Of a stretch of 64,000 bases of DNA, positions 9,078 through 17,498 are shown in pieces. The translations under genes were made by a program, and so were the position numbers. Origin of the DNA: Synechococcus sp. CBW1002 (GTDB lineage Bacteria; Cyanobacteriota; Cyanobacteriia; PCC-6307; Cyanobiaceae); the NCBI RefSeq assembly GCF_015840915.1, contig NZ_CP060398.1, positions 1,488,001-1,552,000 of the forward strand, in the 5' to 3' direction. Below the pieces are notes generated by a model. The model was not told where the DNA came from, made no database searches, and worked only from the letters and a program-made list of their open reading frames with translations. Position 1 is the stretch's first letter. Every line of letters starts with the position of its first letter.

Positions 9078-9359
9078 TCAGCGCTGATCGGCCTGGCGGT
9101 AGACAGCATTGCGCTCCCGCTTGCCCACCGCCACAACCAGCACCAGCACCTCGTGGTCACGCACCTCGTAGACCAGGCGGAAGCCGGCGGAGCGGAGCTT
9201 GATCTTGTACCGATCACTGGAGTCCCGCAGCTTGCTGGCGGGAATTCGCGGGACAACCAGCCGCTCAGCCAGCTTCTTTTTGAACTGCTCGCGAATCCCC
9301 GCGCTCAGCTGTCGCCATTCACGCAGATCCTCGGGATGAAACGCCAGTTCAAAGGGCAT
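9078..9359 (-). CDS. RelE/ParE-type toxin
   Basis: The 93-aa protein MPFELAFHPEDLREWRQL...RLVYEVRDHEVLVLVVAVGKRERNAVY has the RelE fold signature: N-terminal helix, PRIPASKLRDSSDRYKIKLRSAGFRLVYEV, and a basic C-terminus with KRER. RelE proteins cleave mRNA on the ribosome. The start overlaps the end of the antitoxin gene by 11 nt, the usual arrangement for coupled synthesis. Paralogues are at 13342 (intact) and 16658 (truncated). Confidence 0.88.
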   Translation of the reverse strand: MPFELAFHPEDLREWRQLSAGIREQFKKKLAERLVVPRIPASKLRDSSDRYKIKLRSAGFRLVYEVRDHEVLVLVVAVGKRERNAVYRQADQR

Positions 9360-9603
9360 CGAGGCTGACCCGCACCGGCTCCTGGCCGTCCGTCAGCCGG
9401 GCATCGGCGAGGCGACCCAGCTCCAGGTCGTCCACCAGATCCATCAGCTCTTCGTAGGCCCTGGCCGGCACGCAGTAGAAGGCCGGCTCGTTGCGGTTCA
9501 GCACTGCGACGGCCATCCCCTCTCCGGCTGCCACGGTGGCCATGGGGTTTTTCTTGTGCTCCGAGATGCTTACTGCTGTCTCAGCGAGAACGCGGTGGAC
9601 CAT
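9349..9603 (-). CDS. Phd/YefM-type antitoxin
   Basis: The protein (84 aa from the chosen ATG) reads MVHRVLAETAVSISEHKKNPMATVAAGEGMAVAVLNRNEPAFYCVPARAYEELMDLVDDLELG. This is the Phd/YefM fold with an N-terminal DNA-binding part (EHKKNPMA) and a toxin-binding tail. An upstream ATG at 9630 adds nine residues not seen in the paralogue at 13613, so the internal start is preferred. It should repress its own operon and neutralise the adjacent RelE. Confidence 0.88.
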   Translation of the reverse strand: MVHRVLAETAVSISEHKKNPMATVAAGEGMAVAVLNRNEPAFYCVPARAYEELMDLVDDLELGRLADARLTDGQEPVRVSLDAL

Positions 9604-9933
9604 CAGCGGAGCAGGAAGGCAATGCACCACATTCTAGGTCTCCAGTCAGGTCTCTGGACAGGTCGCTAGGCGGGTCTGGATCGAATGGGTGGCGCCCGGC
9701 TGATCTCCAGCGATTCTGGAGACCGTCCTGGGACATTTTTTCCCTGTTATTGCAGCGTCAGGCGATCGGTCGTTGATGCTGAAGCGGCTTGCCCTGATCA
9801 CCTCCGGGCATGATGTTGGGCCGAATTCAGTTGGCAACCTCCGCCCAGTCGTGATTCCGGACGATCCAGTGCTGGGCGGACCATGAGTTCACCCCGCGCA
9901 GATGAATGCCTGACCAATCAATGGCGCAGTCGC
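9604..9933. other. Non-coding stretch leading to attachment site A
   Basis: No gene is visible. Parts (CGCCAGTCAGGTCTC-like) resemble the sequence at 13900-13990 to the left of site B, so it looks like a conserved flank of the integration site. Confidence 0.5.
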
Positions 9934-10195
9934 GAGAGAAGCTTTGTGAGAAGGTCGATGTCACCCCTTGGCACTGCCGGTCATTGCCAAGCTCCGACTG
10001 GACTCCTGCCAGCCGATGGGAGAGAGGCCGCACGCTTGATCTTCGGCGCTTTTCAGTTCTTGACTAAAAGCGGGTGACCGGACTCGAACCGGCGACGTTC
10101 AGCTTGGGAAGCTTCTCGATTGATCGGCCGAACCGCTTGCGCCGCTGTGGGTCTCCTATGCCTTCAGGCTTGGACGTGAGAAGGTCTGTGAGAAG
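9934..10195 (-). other. Attachment site A: tRNA-Gly(CCC) 3' half with flanking arm boxes
   Basis: The core 10069-10114 is the 3' half of tRNA-Gly on the minus strand: anticodon loop TTCCCAA, GCTGA stem strand, T arm with TTCGAGT, acceptor strand CACCCGC plus T. The 5' half is absent. The left box pair is GAGAGAAG (9934) and GTGAGAAG (9946). The right pair is GTGAGAAG (10176) and GTGAGAAG (10188). The period is 12 nt on both sides. Core to right pair is 62 nt, left pair to core 116 nt. The anticodon arm AGCTT-CCC-AAGCT is an inverted repeat, as expected for a recombinase core. Confidence 0.8.
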
Positions 10196-10202
10196 CTTTC
10201 GC

Positions 10203-12587
10203 TCAGACGCCTGCCATCGATAGCTGATCTGCAAGCAGCGCGTAGCCCATGGCCCGATAGCCCCGCAGCCGTCGCTCCCACATCCGTTGCGTGATCGGAT
10301 GGCCGAGATCGACCCAGTCGATGATTCGCACGCTTGTCTTGCCGCTCTGTTGCCGATGCAGGCGGCCGGCGTATTGCTGCAGTGTGCCTTTCCAGGACAC
10401 GGGCATCGCCAGCAGCAGAGTGTTGAGTGGCGGATGGTCGAATCCTTCTCCCACCAGACGGCCTGTGGCCAGGACGATGCGGGGTTCGTTGAGAGGCAAC
10501 GCCTCCAGCGCGGCAAGGGTGGTGCTGCGCTGGCGTGCACTCAGCCGGCCATGCAAAAGGAATAGGTTCGGCACCTCCCCAGCCAGAGCGGTGGCGATCG
10601 TCGTGATGTGATCGGTGCGCTCGCTCAGGAGCAACAAACGGTGGCCGTCACCCCAGCAGGCGAGAGCCTCCTCCACGATCCGCTCGGTGCGGCGTGGGTC
10701 TTCCGCCAAGCGGCGCATCAGCTCCTGGATCGGCAGATCGGTTGGCAGCCCCTCGAGCTGATGGGTGCGGCTCACCAGTTCCAGGGTCTGGGGCGCTCCG
10801 GCAGGCCGCTGGGCGGTGTGGCGAATGGGGCCGCACTGCATGAACAGGATCGGCTGCAGACCGTCGCGGCGCACCAGGGTGGCCGACAGCCCCAGCACGT
10901 AGCGGGCCTTCACCTGGCGCAGGATGGCCTCAAAGGACGCCGCCGCGATGTGGTGGCATTCGTCGACAATCACCTGCCCGTAGCTCTGCACCAAGGGATT
11001 CACCTCGCCCTTGCGCACCAGCGACTGCATCACGGCGATGTCGAGTTGGCCGGTGGGCTTGGCTTTGCCTCCACCGATGCAACCGATCGCCTCGGGAGCG
11101 ACATCCAGAAAGGTGTGGAGCCGCTCCTGCCATTGGCGCAGCAGATCCGCCCGATGCACCAGCACCAGGGTGTTCACACCCCGCCGGGCCAGGATCGCTG
11201 CCGCCACCACCGTTTTCCCGAAGGCCGTCGGTGCCTGCAGCACGCCGATGTCATGGCGCAGCATCGCTTCGACGGCGGCCTCCTGGTCAGCGCGCAGCTG
11301 GCCCGTGAACGCCATCTCCAGCGGTGAGCCGTTCTGACGTTCATCCACCAGCTCCCAGCTGATCCCCTGCTCCTGCAGCAGGGTCTGCACGGGTTCCAGG
11401 CAGCCCCGAGGCAGGGCAATGTGCTGAGGAAAGTTCTCGGCGCAGCCGATCACCCGCGGTTTGTCCCACACCGACAGTCGCATCGCCTGGGCCTTGAAGA
11501 AGGCCGGGTTGGCGAAGGCGGCGAGGCGAATCAGGCGATTGAGTAGTGGCTGCGGTAGGCCCAAGCGCTCCACATAGAGGCGATCAGCCAGGGTGAGCGT
11601 GAGGGAGGTGGGCAGCGGTCCCCTGAGCCGCGAAAGCGGCACCGCTGCCTTCCATGGAGTCGCCATGTCCTCCTCGTCGATGAACGCCAGATCGAGAGGA
11701 TGGGCACCGCACGTGGCGCTCTGGATCAAGGTCTGCAGCCCCGCCACAGGCAACCTCTGCAGGGTTGCCAGATAGGCCCACTGATCGGGATAGGGATGCA
11801 GGTCGTCATTCACGAACACGCTGCAACCCCGCTGCCGGGCTTCCTTCTGCAGCGGCAGGGCGATCAGGTTGCCGAAGCCCCCCTTGGGCATGCTGTCCTG
11901 ATTGGGGAAGAGCCGGTCGTAGGAGCTCAGCTGCAATTGATATGACGCAGCGCAGGTGTGGCTGATCAGGGCTGCCCCGAGTTGACGGGCCTCTCGGGCC
12001 GGTACCGCCTCCTCGAAGAACACCCACACGTGGGCGCCCTCTCCGGAACGGGAGATCTCCAGGGCCGCTGGCACGCCCAGCTGCCGGCAGGAGCCCAGAA
12101 AGGCCCGGGCGTCATCACGCCAGTCCTGCTCGTCAAAGTCGACGGCCAGCAGGTGGCAGTGGTCGTTCTCCAGCAGGGGGTAGAGGCCGATGGTGTGGTC
12201 TCCGGCCAGATGGCCGTAGATCGCCGCATCGCTGAGCGGCAATAGCTCCCGGTGGCTGCAGTCGCGGCACGCCACACGAGGCTTCTCGCAGATCCCCGGC
12301 TTCCATTCATTCGCACAGGCCGGCCCATACCCCGAGCGCCCGCTGCTGTTGCTCTGCCAGCGCAGGGCATGCACGTCGTCGCGACCGCGGAACAGGCGCC
12401 GGAACAGCGCCACCTTCTCCTGCGTAGAACTGGGGCCGTTGGCAGGTGCTGCCTGCGAAATCGGCGCGGGTTCCGTTGGGTCAGGGCCGCCGGATCGCCA
12501 GGCGATGCCGTGGGCCTCCAGAAGCCCAATCAAGAAGGCGTTCTCCCGGCGCAGCTGGTTCAGCTCGGAGGGACTGGAGTCAGCCAC
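10203..12587 (-). CDS. TOTE-type AEP primase fused to SF2 helicase
   Basis: 794 aa. Residues 1-30 form a short coiled coil (LNQLRRENAFLIGLLEAHG). At 60-210 is an archaeo-eukaryotic primase domain: catalytic Asp150 and Asp152 in LLAVDFDEQDW, His186 in SGEGAHVWVFF, and cysteines 91, 100, 107 and 110 that could bind zinc. From about 425 comes a superfamily 2 helicase: Walker A APTAFGKT (452-459), DECHH (542-546), GLSATLVRRDG, and motif VI QYAGRLHRQ near the end. This architecture matches proteins annotated as TOTE conflict system primase-helicases. It starts 13 nt after the MazF stop and ends 8 nt before the arm boxes of site A. A role in element replication or in inter-element conflict is inference. 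Confidence 0.88.
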   Translation of the reverse strand: MADSSPSELNQLRRENAFLIGLLEAHGIAWRSGGPDPTEPAPISQAAPANGPSSTQEKVALFRRLFRGRDDVHALRWQSNSSGRSGYGPACANEWKPGICEKPRVACRDCSHRELLPLSDAAIYGHLAGDHTIGLYPLLENDHCHLLAVDFDEQDWRDDARAFLGSCRQLGVPAALEISRSGEGAHVWVFFEEAVPAREARQLGAALISHTCAASYQLQLSSYDRLFPNQDSMPKGGFGNLIALPLQKEARQRGCSVFVNDDLHPYPDQWAYLATLQRLPVAGLQTLIQSATCGAHPLDLAFIDEEDMATPWKAAVPLSRLRGPLPTSLTLTLADRLYVERLGLPQPLLNRLIRLAAFANPAFFKAQAMRLSVWDKPRVIGCAENFPQHIALPRGCLEPVQTLLQEQGISWELVDERQNGSPLEMAFTGQLRADQEAAVEAMLRHDIGVLQAPTAFGKTVVAAAILARRGVNTLVLVHRADLLRQWQERLHTFLDVAPEAIGCIGGGKAKPTGQLDIAVMQSLVRKGEVNPLVQSYGQVIVDECHHIAAASFEAILRQVKARYVLGLSATLVRRDGLQPILFMQCGPIRHTAQRPAGAPQTLELVSRTHQLEGLPTDLPIQELMRRLAEDPRRTERIVEEALACWGDGHRLLLLSERTDHITTIATALAGEVPNLFLLHGRLSARQRSTTLAALEALPLNEPRIVLATGRLVGEGFDHPPLNTLLLAMPVSWKGTLQQYAGRLHRQQSGKTSVRIIDWVDLGHPITQRMWERRLRGYRAMGYALLADQLSMAGV

Positions 12588-12600
12588 GGCATGCGCTCAC

Positions 12601-12948
12601 TCAGGCGAACCCAATGCCCAGCACCCCCAGTAGCGCTCGCTCCAGCTCCGCCAGTTCGTCCCCGCCGAGGGTGGTGAGGGGGCCGTCGCCAAGGCGGGAG
12701 CGATCCAGGGAGCGGAGCTGATCCGCCATGGCGAAGGAGTCGCAGAGCAGGCGGTCGCGGGCACGGATCGGGACCCGCAGCGCCCGGGTGCCAGGCCGGT
12801 CCTGGGTGGTGAGCGGCACCACGATCACCGTGGCCAGGCCGGCCTGGGTGATCGGATCGGCCTGAAGGATCACGACGGGACGCAGCTTTCCCACCTCCGC
12901 GCCCTGGTTGGGATTCAGACGCGCCACCCAGATCTCACCCCGACGCAT
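12601..12948 (-). CDS. MazF/PemK-type toxin
   Basis: The 115-aa protein MRRGEIWVARLNPNQGAEVGKLRPVVILQADPITQ...TVIVVPLTTQDRPG...CDSFAMADQLRSLDRSRL carries the MazF pattern: GEIWxxxLNPxxG, RPVVIL, and the later SFAxxDQLRSLD. MazF toxins are ribonucleases that cut mRNA. The start at MRRGEIW (12948) overlaps the antitoxin stop (TGATG). It is co-oriented with the TOTE gene and unique to the 10-14 kb element. Confidence 0.9.
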   Translation of the reverse strand: MRRGEIWVARLNPNQGAEVGKLRPVVILQADPITQAGLATVIVVPLTTQDRPGTRALRVPIRARDRLLCDSFAMADQLRSLDRSRLGDGPLTTLGGDELAELERALLGVLGIGFA

Positions 12949-13265
12949 CAGCGCCACCACGGTTGGGGGCTCGGTTGGCCGGTCAGCTCCCGGGAGGTCG
13001 TCTCCTCCGCCAACGCCAGAGCCTCGCAGTCGGCCGGCAGGAAATCTGCCGCCACATCCAGGCTTTCAGCGCGGGCTGAAGGATCCCTCACCAGCGCTTC
13101 GGCGGCGGCGACGAGCCCGGCCATGAAGCGCTGCTGCTCCCGGCGGCGCAGCAGCTCCTCCAGTGCCTCGCGGATCAGCTCCGAGCGGGGCTGGCCGCAG
13201 TGGAGGGCTTCCTCGCCCAGTCTGCGCTCCAGGTCCTGGGGGAGCCGAAGACTGAAGGCCGGCAT
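12948..13265 (-). CDS. Ribbon-helix-helix antitoxin of the MazF pair
   Basis: The 105-aa protein begins MPAFSLRLPQDLERRLGEEALHCGQPRSELIREALEELLRRRE, a CopG/MazE-like ribbon-helix-helix domain. The acidic C-terminal tail (ESLDVAADFLPADCEALALAEE) probably wraps the toxin. It is immediately upstream of, and overlaps, the MazF gene, and is likely the operon repressor. Confidence 0.85.
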   Translation of the reverse strand: MPAFSLRLPQDLERRLGEEALHCGQPRSELIREALEELLRRREQQRFMAGLVAAAEALVRDPSARAESLDVAADFLPADCEALALAEETTSRELTGQPSPQPWWR

Positions 13266-13341
13266 GCAACATGAACAGATGATCTGTCATCCATTCTGTC
13301 ATGCACGGCGTGATGCGCGCGGCCGGGTCCGTCGGTCGGCT

Positions 13342-13623
13342 TCAGCGCTGATCGGCACGCTGGTCGACAACATTGTGCTCCCGCTTGCCCACCGCCACGA
13401 CAAGGACGAGGAGCTCATGGTCACGCACCTCGTAGACCAGACGGTACCCGGCGGCCCGCAACTTGATCTTGTAGCGGTTGGAGGATCCACGCAATTTGCT
13501 CGCGGGGATCCTGGGCTCAGTCAGCCGCCCGGCCAACTTGTTCATGAACTGCTCCCGGATTCCTGGCGTCAGCTTCCGCCACTCCCGAAGGGCTTCCGGG
13601 TGAAAGGCCAGCTCAAAGAGCAT
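13342..13623 (-). CDS. RelE/ParE-type toxin
   Basis: The 93-aa protein MLFELAFHPEALREWRKLTPGIREQFMNKLAGRLTEPRIPASKLRG... is about three quarters identical to the toxin at 9078 and keeps the YKIKLRAAGYRLVYEVRDHELLVLVVAVGKRE core. It overlaps the antitoxin gene by 11 nt. Compared with the other two elements, the RHH/MazF pair has been added between this gene and the TOTE gene. Confidence 0.88.
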   Translation of the reverse strand: MLFELAFHPEALREWRKLTPGIREQFMNKLAGRLTEPRIPASKLRGSSNRYKIKLRAAGYRLVYEVRDHELLVLVVAVGKREHNVVDQRADQR

Positions 13624-13870
13624 CGAGGCTGACCCGCACAGGCTCCTGGCCGTCCGTCAGCCGGGCATCGGCGATGCGGCCCAGCTCCAGGTCGTCCACC
13701 AGATCCATCAGTTCTTCGTAAGCCCTGGCCGGCACGCAGTAGAAGGCCGGCTCGTTGCGGTTGAGCACCGCGACGGCCATTCCCTCTCCTGCCGCCACGG
13801 TGGCCATGGGGTTTTTCTTGTGTTCCGAGATGCTCACCGCTGTCTCGGTGAGTACGCGGTGGGCCATCAC
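13613..13870 (-). CDS. Phd/YefM-type antitoxin
   Basis: The 85-aa protein MMAHRVLTETAVSISEHKKNPMATVAAGEGMAVAVLNRNEPAFYCVPARAYEEL... is almost the same as the antitoxin at 9349. It is the first gene of the minus-strand operon antitoxin, RelE, RHH, MazF, TOTE primase-helicase, which fills the whole interval between attachment sites A and B. Confidence 0.88.
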   Translation of the reverse strand: MMAHRVLTETAVSISEHKKNPMATVAAGEGMAVAVLNRNEPAFYCVPARAYEELMDLVDDLELGRIADARLTDGQEPVRVSLDAL

Positions 13871-13991
13871 AGGGTCAGTCCGGGTCAGAACCGCATCTTG
13901 GGTCGCCAGTCAGGTCTCAGGTTCGGTCGATCCACGGCGACAACCCGGGGCGATCAAGGACGGTCAAATCAGGCCATGAAACGACCCGGAG

Positions 13992-14254
13992 GTGAGAAGC
14001 CCTGTGAGAAGGTTGAACCAATCGCGGCTATTACCTGTCATTCACAGTCAGCTTCTGGCGTGCTGCCAGCGAGTGCCAATCGAGATGATCGATTGAGGAA
14101 CAACAAATTTTCAGGCCTGAACTGGTAAGCGGGTGACCGGACTCGAACCGGCGACGTTCAGCTTGGGAAGCTTCTCGATGGATTGGCCGAACTGCCTGCG
14201 CTGCGGTGAGTCTCGCAAGCCCTCAGGCTTGGATGTGAGAAGGTCCGTGAGAAG
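13992..14254 (-). other. Attachment site B: tRNA-Gly(CCC) 3' half with arm boxes
   Basis: The core 14128-14173 repeats the tRNA-Gly 3' half of site A. The left boxes GTGAGAAG are at 13992 and 14004 and the right boxes at 14235 and 14247, both with a 12-nt period. Core to right pair is 62 nt, left pair to core 117 nt. The left flank (CGATCAAGGACGGTC, ATCAGGCCATGAAA) is shared with site D. The right boxes lie inside the 3' end of the TOTE gene. Confidence 0.8.
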
Positions 14255-16646
14255 CTTTCGATGAGGTGATTGCCATTGATAGCTGATCTGCACGCAGCGC
14301 ATAGCCCATGGCCCGATAGCCCCGCAGCCGCCGCTCCCACATCCGTTGCGGTACCGGATGGCCGAGATCAAGCCAGTCGATGATGCGCACGCTGGTTTTG
14401 CCAGCCTGCTGCCGATGCAGGCGGCCGGCGTATTGCTGCAATGTGCCCTGCCACGACACGGGCATGGCCAGCAGCAGCGTGTTGAGCGGCGGATGGTCGA
14501 AACCTTCACCCACCAGACGGCCGGTGGCCAGCACGATGCGGGGTGCATCAGGAGGTAACGCTTCCAGCGCGGCCAGGGTGGCGCTGCGCTGGCGTGCGCT
14601 CAGCCGCCCATGCAACAGGAACAGGTTTGCCACCCTGTCAGCCAGAGCGGCGGCGATCGTCGTGATGTGATCGGTGCGCTCGCTCAGGAGCAACAGATTG
14701 CGGCCGTCACCCCAGCAGGCGAGAGCCTCCTCCACGATCCGCTCGGTGCGGCGTGGGTCCTCCGCTAATCGGCGCATCAGCTCCTGGATCGGCAGATCGG
14801 TTGGCAGCCCCTCGAGCTGATGGGTGCGGCTCACCAGTTCCAGGGTCTGGGGCGCTCCGGCAGGCCGCTGGGCGGTGTGGCGAATGGGGCCGCACTGCAT
14901 GAACAGGATCGGCTGCAGACCGTCGCGGCGCACCAGGGTGGCCGACAGCCCCAGCACGTAGCGGGCCTTCACCTGGCGCAGGATGGCCTCAAAGGACGCC
15001 GCCGCGATGTGGTGGCATTCGTCGACAATCACCTGCCCGTAGCTCTGCACCAAGGGATTCACCTCGCCCTTGCGCACCAGCGACTGCATCACGGCGATGT
15101 CGAGTTGGCCGGTGGGCTTGGCTTTGCCTCCACCGATGCAACCGATCGCCTCGGGAGCGACATCCAGAAAGGTGTGGAGCCGCTCCTGCCATTGGCGCAG
15201 CAGATCCGCCCGATGCACCAGCACCAGGGTGTTCACACCCCGCCGGGCCAGGATCGCTGCCGCCACCACCGTTTTCCCGAAGGCCGTCGGTGCCTGCAGC
15301 ACGCCGATGTCATGGCGCAGCATCGCTTCGACGGCGGCCTCCTGGTCAGCGCGCAGCTGGCCCGTGAACGCCATCTCCAGCGGTGAGCCGTTCTGACGTT
15401 CATCCACCAGCTCCCAGCTGATCCCCTGCTCCTGCAGCAGGGTCTGCACGGGTTCCAGGCAGCCCCGAGGCAGGGCAATGTGCTGAGGAAAGTTCTCGGC
15501 GCAGCCGATCACCCGCGGTTTGTCCCACACCGACAGTCGCATCGCCTGGGCCTTGAAGAAGGCCGGGTTGGCGAAGGCGGCGAGGCGAATCAGGCGATTG
15601 AGTAGTGGCTGCGGTAGGCCCAAGCGCTCCACATAGAGGCGATCAGCCAGGGTGAGCGTGAGGGAGGTGGGCAGCGGTCCCCTGAGCCGCGAAAGCGGCA
15701 CCGCTGCCTTCCATGGAGTCGCCATGTCCTCCTCGTCGATGAACGCCAGATCGAGAGGATGGGCACCGCACGTGGCGCTCTGGATCAAGGTCTGCAGCCC
15801 CGCCACAGGCAACCTCTGCAGGGTTGCCAGATAGGCCCACTGATCGGGATAGGGATGCAGGTCGTCATTCACGAACACGCTGCAACCCCGCTGCCGGGCT
15901 TCCTTCTGCAGCGGCAGGGCGATCAGGTTGCCGAAGCCCCCCTTGGGCATGCTGTCCTGATTGGGGAAGAGCCGGTCGTAGGAGCTCAGCTGCAATTGAT
16001 ATGACGCAGCGCAGGTGTGGCTGATCAGGGCTGCCCCGAGTTGACGGGCCTCTCGGGCCGGTACCGCCTCCTCGAAGAACACCCACACGTGGGCGCCCTC
16101 TCCGGAACGGGAGATCTCCAGGGCCGCTGGCACGCCCAGCTGCCGGCAGGAGCCCAGAAAGGCCCGGGCGTCATCACGCCAGTCCTGCTCGTCAAAGTCG
16201 ACGGCCAGCAGGTGGCAGTGGTCGTTCTCCAGCAGGGGGTAGAGGCCGATGGTGTGGTCTCCGGCCAGATGGCCGTAGATCGCCGCATCGCTGAGCGGCA
16301 ATAGCTCCCGGTGGCTGCAGTCGCGGCACGCCACACGAGGCTTCTCGCAGATCCCCGGCTTCCATTCATTCGCACAGGCCGGCCCATACCCCGAGCGCCC
16401 GCTGCTGTTGCTCTGCCAGCGCAGGGCATGCACGTCGTCGCGACCGCGGAACAGGCGCCGGAACAGCGCCACCTTCTCCCGCGTGGAACTGGGGCCGTTG
16501 GCAGGTGCTGCCTGCGAAATCGGCGCGGGTTCCGTTGGGGCAGGGCCGCCGGATCGCCAGGCGATGCCGTGGGCCTCCAGAAGCCCAATCAAGCGGGCGT
16601 TCTCCCGGCGCAGCTGATCCGGCTCGGGGTGCATCGAGTCGGCCAT
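14223..16646 (-). CDS. TOTE-type AEP primase-helicase, second copy
   Basis: This 807-aa protein is nearly identical to the one at 10203-12587. The nucleotide sequence of the middle (roughly 14780-16470 against 10720-12410) appears base-for-base the same, while the 5' end and the last 250 bp differ. All primase (VDFDEQDW, SGEGAHVW) and helicase motifs (APTAFGKT, DECHH, GRLHRQ) are intact. The C-terminus is extended (AITSSKASHGPSHIQA) because the frame reads through the arm boxes of site B. It starts 11 nt after the stop of a truncated RelE gene. Confidence 0.88.
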   Translation of the reverse strand: MADSMHPEPDQLRRENARLIGLLEAHGIAWRSGGPAPTEPAPISQAAPANGPSSTREKVALFRRLFRGRDDVHALRWQSNSSGRSGYGPACANEWKPGICEKPRVACRDCSHRELLPLSDAAIYGHLAGDHTIGLYPLLENDHCHLLAVDFDEQDWRDDARAFLGSCRQLGVPAALEISRSGEGAHVWVFFEEAVPAREARQLGAALISHTCAASYQLQLSSYDRLFPNQDSMPKGGFGNLIALPLQKEARQRGCSVFVNDDLHPYPDQWAYLATLQRLPVAGLQTLIQSATCGAHPLDLAFIDEEDMATPWKAAVPLSRLRGPLPTSLTLTLADRLYVERLGLPQPLLNRLIRLAAFANPAFFKAQAMRLSVWDKPRVIGCAENFPQHIALPRGCLEPVQTLLQEQGISWELVDERQNGSPLEMAFTGQLRADQEAAVEAMLRHDIGVLQAPTAFGKTVVAAAILARRGVNTLVLVHRADLLRQWQERLHTFLDVAPEAIGCIGGGKAKPTGQLDIAVMQSLVRKGEVNPLVQSYGQVIVDECHHIAAASFEAILRQVKARYVLGLSATLVRRDGLQPILFMQCGPIRHTAQRPAGAPQTLELVSRTHQLEGLPTDLPIQELMRRLAEDPRRTERIVEEALACWGDGRNLLLLSERTDHITTIAAALADRVANLFLLHGRLSARQRSATLAALEALPPDAPRIVLATGRLVGEGFDHPPLNTLLLAMPVSWQGTLQQYAGRLHRQQAGKTSVRIIDWLDLGHPVPQRMWERRLRGYRAMGYALRADQLSMAITSSKASHGPSHIQA

Positions 16647-16657
16647 GAGGCAGGGCC

Positions 16658-16850
16658 TCAGCGCTGGGCAGTTTGTCGGTAGACAGCATTACGCTCCCGC
16701 TTGCCAACCGCCACAACCAGCACCAGCAGCTCGTGCTCACGCACCTCGTAGACGAGGCAGTACCCGGAGGCACGACATTTGATGTTGTAGCGGTTGGAGG
16801 ATCTACGCAATTTGCTCGCGGGGATCCTGGGCTCAGTCAGCCCTGGCACC
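16658..16850 (-). pseudogene. 5'-truncated RelE toxin gene
   Basis: The frame LTEPRIPASKLRRSSNRYNIKCRASGYCLVYEVREHELLVLVVAVGKRERNAVY matches the last 60 residues of the RelE proteins at 9078 and 13342. About 32 N-terminal codons and the whole antitoxin gene are missing: homology stops at about 16846 and unrelated sequence follows. The order toxin then TOTE gene is preserved. Confidence 0.85.
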
Positions 16851-16970
16851 TGGCGGCATGGACATAGCGGCTAGCAGATCCTCTGGAACCCGGCCGTTGT
16901 CGACGTGGTGCGGGAGCTGGGCTGATGGAGAACCAGACGACCCCACCCCGTCTGGTCGTCACCGGGTCTG

Positions 16971-17151
16971 GGTGACGACCGCCGAGGCATGCGCTGCCCT
17001 GGGCATAAGCCGCGAAACACTCCGCCAGCTGCGGCTGCACCCAAGGCCGGGGGCCCCTGCAGTGGCAACTCGAGAACGTGGAAGCCAGGATCACCGGCTG
17101 GAGCCGGCGGCATCTACAGCCCAGAATGCCACAAGTCGGACGTAGAGTCAT
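16971..17151 (+). pseudogene. Remnant of a small helix-turn-helix (excisionase/MerR-like) protein
   Basis: One frame reads VWVTTAEACAALGISRETLRQLR, a MerR/excisionase-type helix-turn-helix. After about one base of shift the next frame reads GPLQWQLENVEARITGWSRRHL, which looks like its C-terminal part. A frameshift near 17045 has therefore broken it. Such proteins control excision in integrative elements, fitting the location inside the B-C element, but the exact family is not certain. Confidence 0.5.
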
Positions 17152-17485
17152 GTCTCTACAGGCGGCCGTGATCGGCCGCAGATGCTCCTTGACACAGTCC
17201 AGGCCTCAGGATCGCTCAGCTGATGCTGGCCAGCACTTCCCGCAGGCGATCCGCCGCTGGGGGAACAGCCTGGCGGTCAGGCTCCCGGCCGATTGCCTGC
17301 GTCAGGCCGGACTGCAGGAAGGCGATCAGATCGACATCGTCGTTGGAGCTGATGGCCGCCTGAGCCTGGAGCCTCTGCGCAAGCTGGATCGCTCTGTCCT
17401 GGCCGCTGATCTGCGCCAGCTTCAGGCCACCATGCCTCTCACCCCTTCGGTGATCGAGGAATGCCGCGGCGGTGAACGCTGGTGA
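17150..17485 (+). CDS. vapB: AbrB/SpoVT-type antitoxin (VapB)
   Basis: The core FPQAIRRWGNSLAVRLPADCLRQAGLQEGDQIDIVVGADGRLSLEPLRK is a swapped-hairpin AbrB-type DNA-binding domain, followed by a toxin-binding tail. The same gene recurs at 23883. The first 30 codons from the ATG at 17150 differ from that copy, so the true start may be later. It probably represses the vapBC pair. Confidence 0.8.
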   Translation: MSLQAAVIGRRCSLTQSRPQDRSADAGQHFPQAIRRWGNSLAVRLPADCLRQAGLQEGDQIDIVVGADGRLSLEPLRKLDRSVLAADLRQLQATMPLTPSVIEECRGGERW

Positions 17486-17498
17486 CGCTGAGCCCTCG

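Noticed and set aside
11593-12245. Plus-strand frames within the TOTE genes
   Set aside because: They occur identically in both TOTE copies only because the genes are identical; the minus-strand frame carries all motifs.
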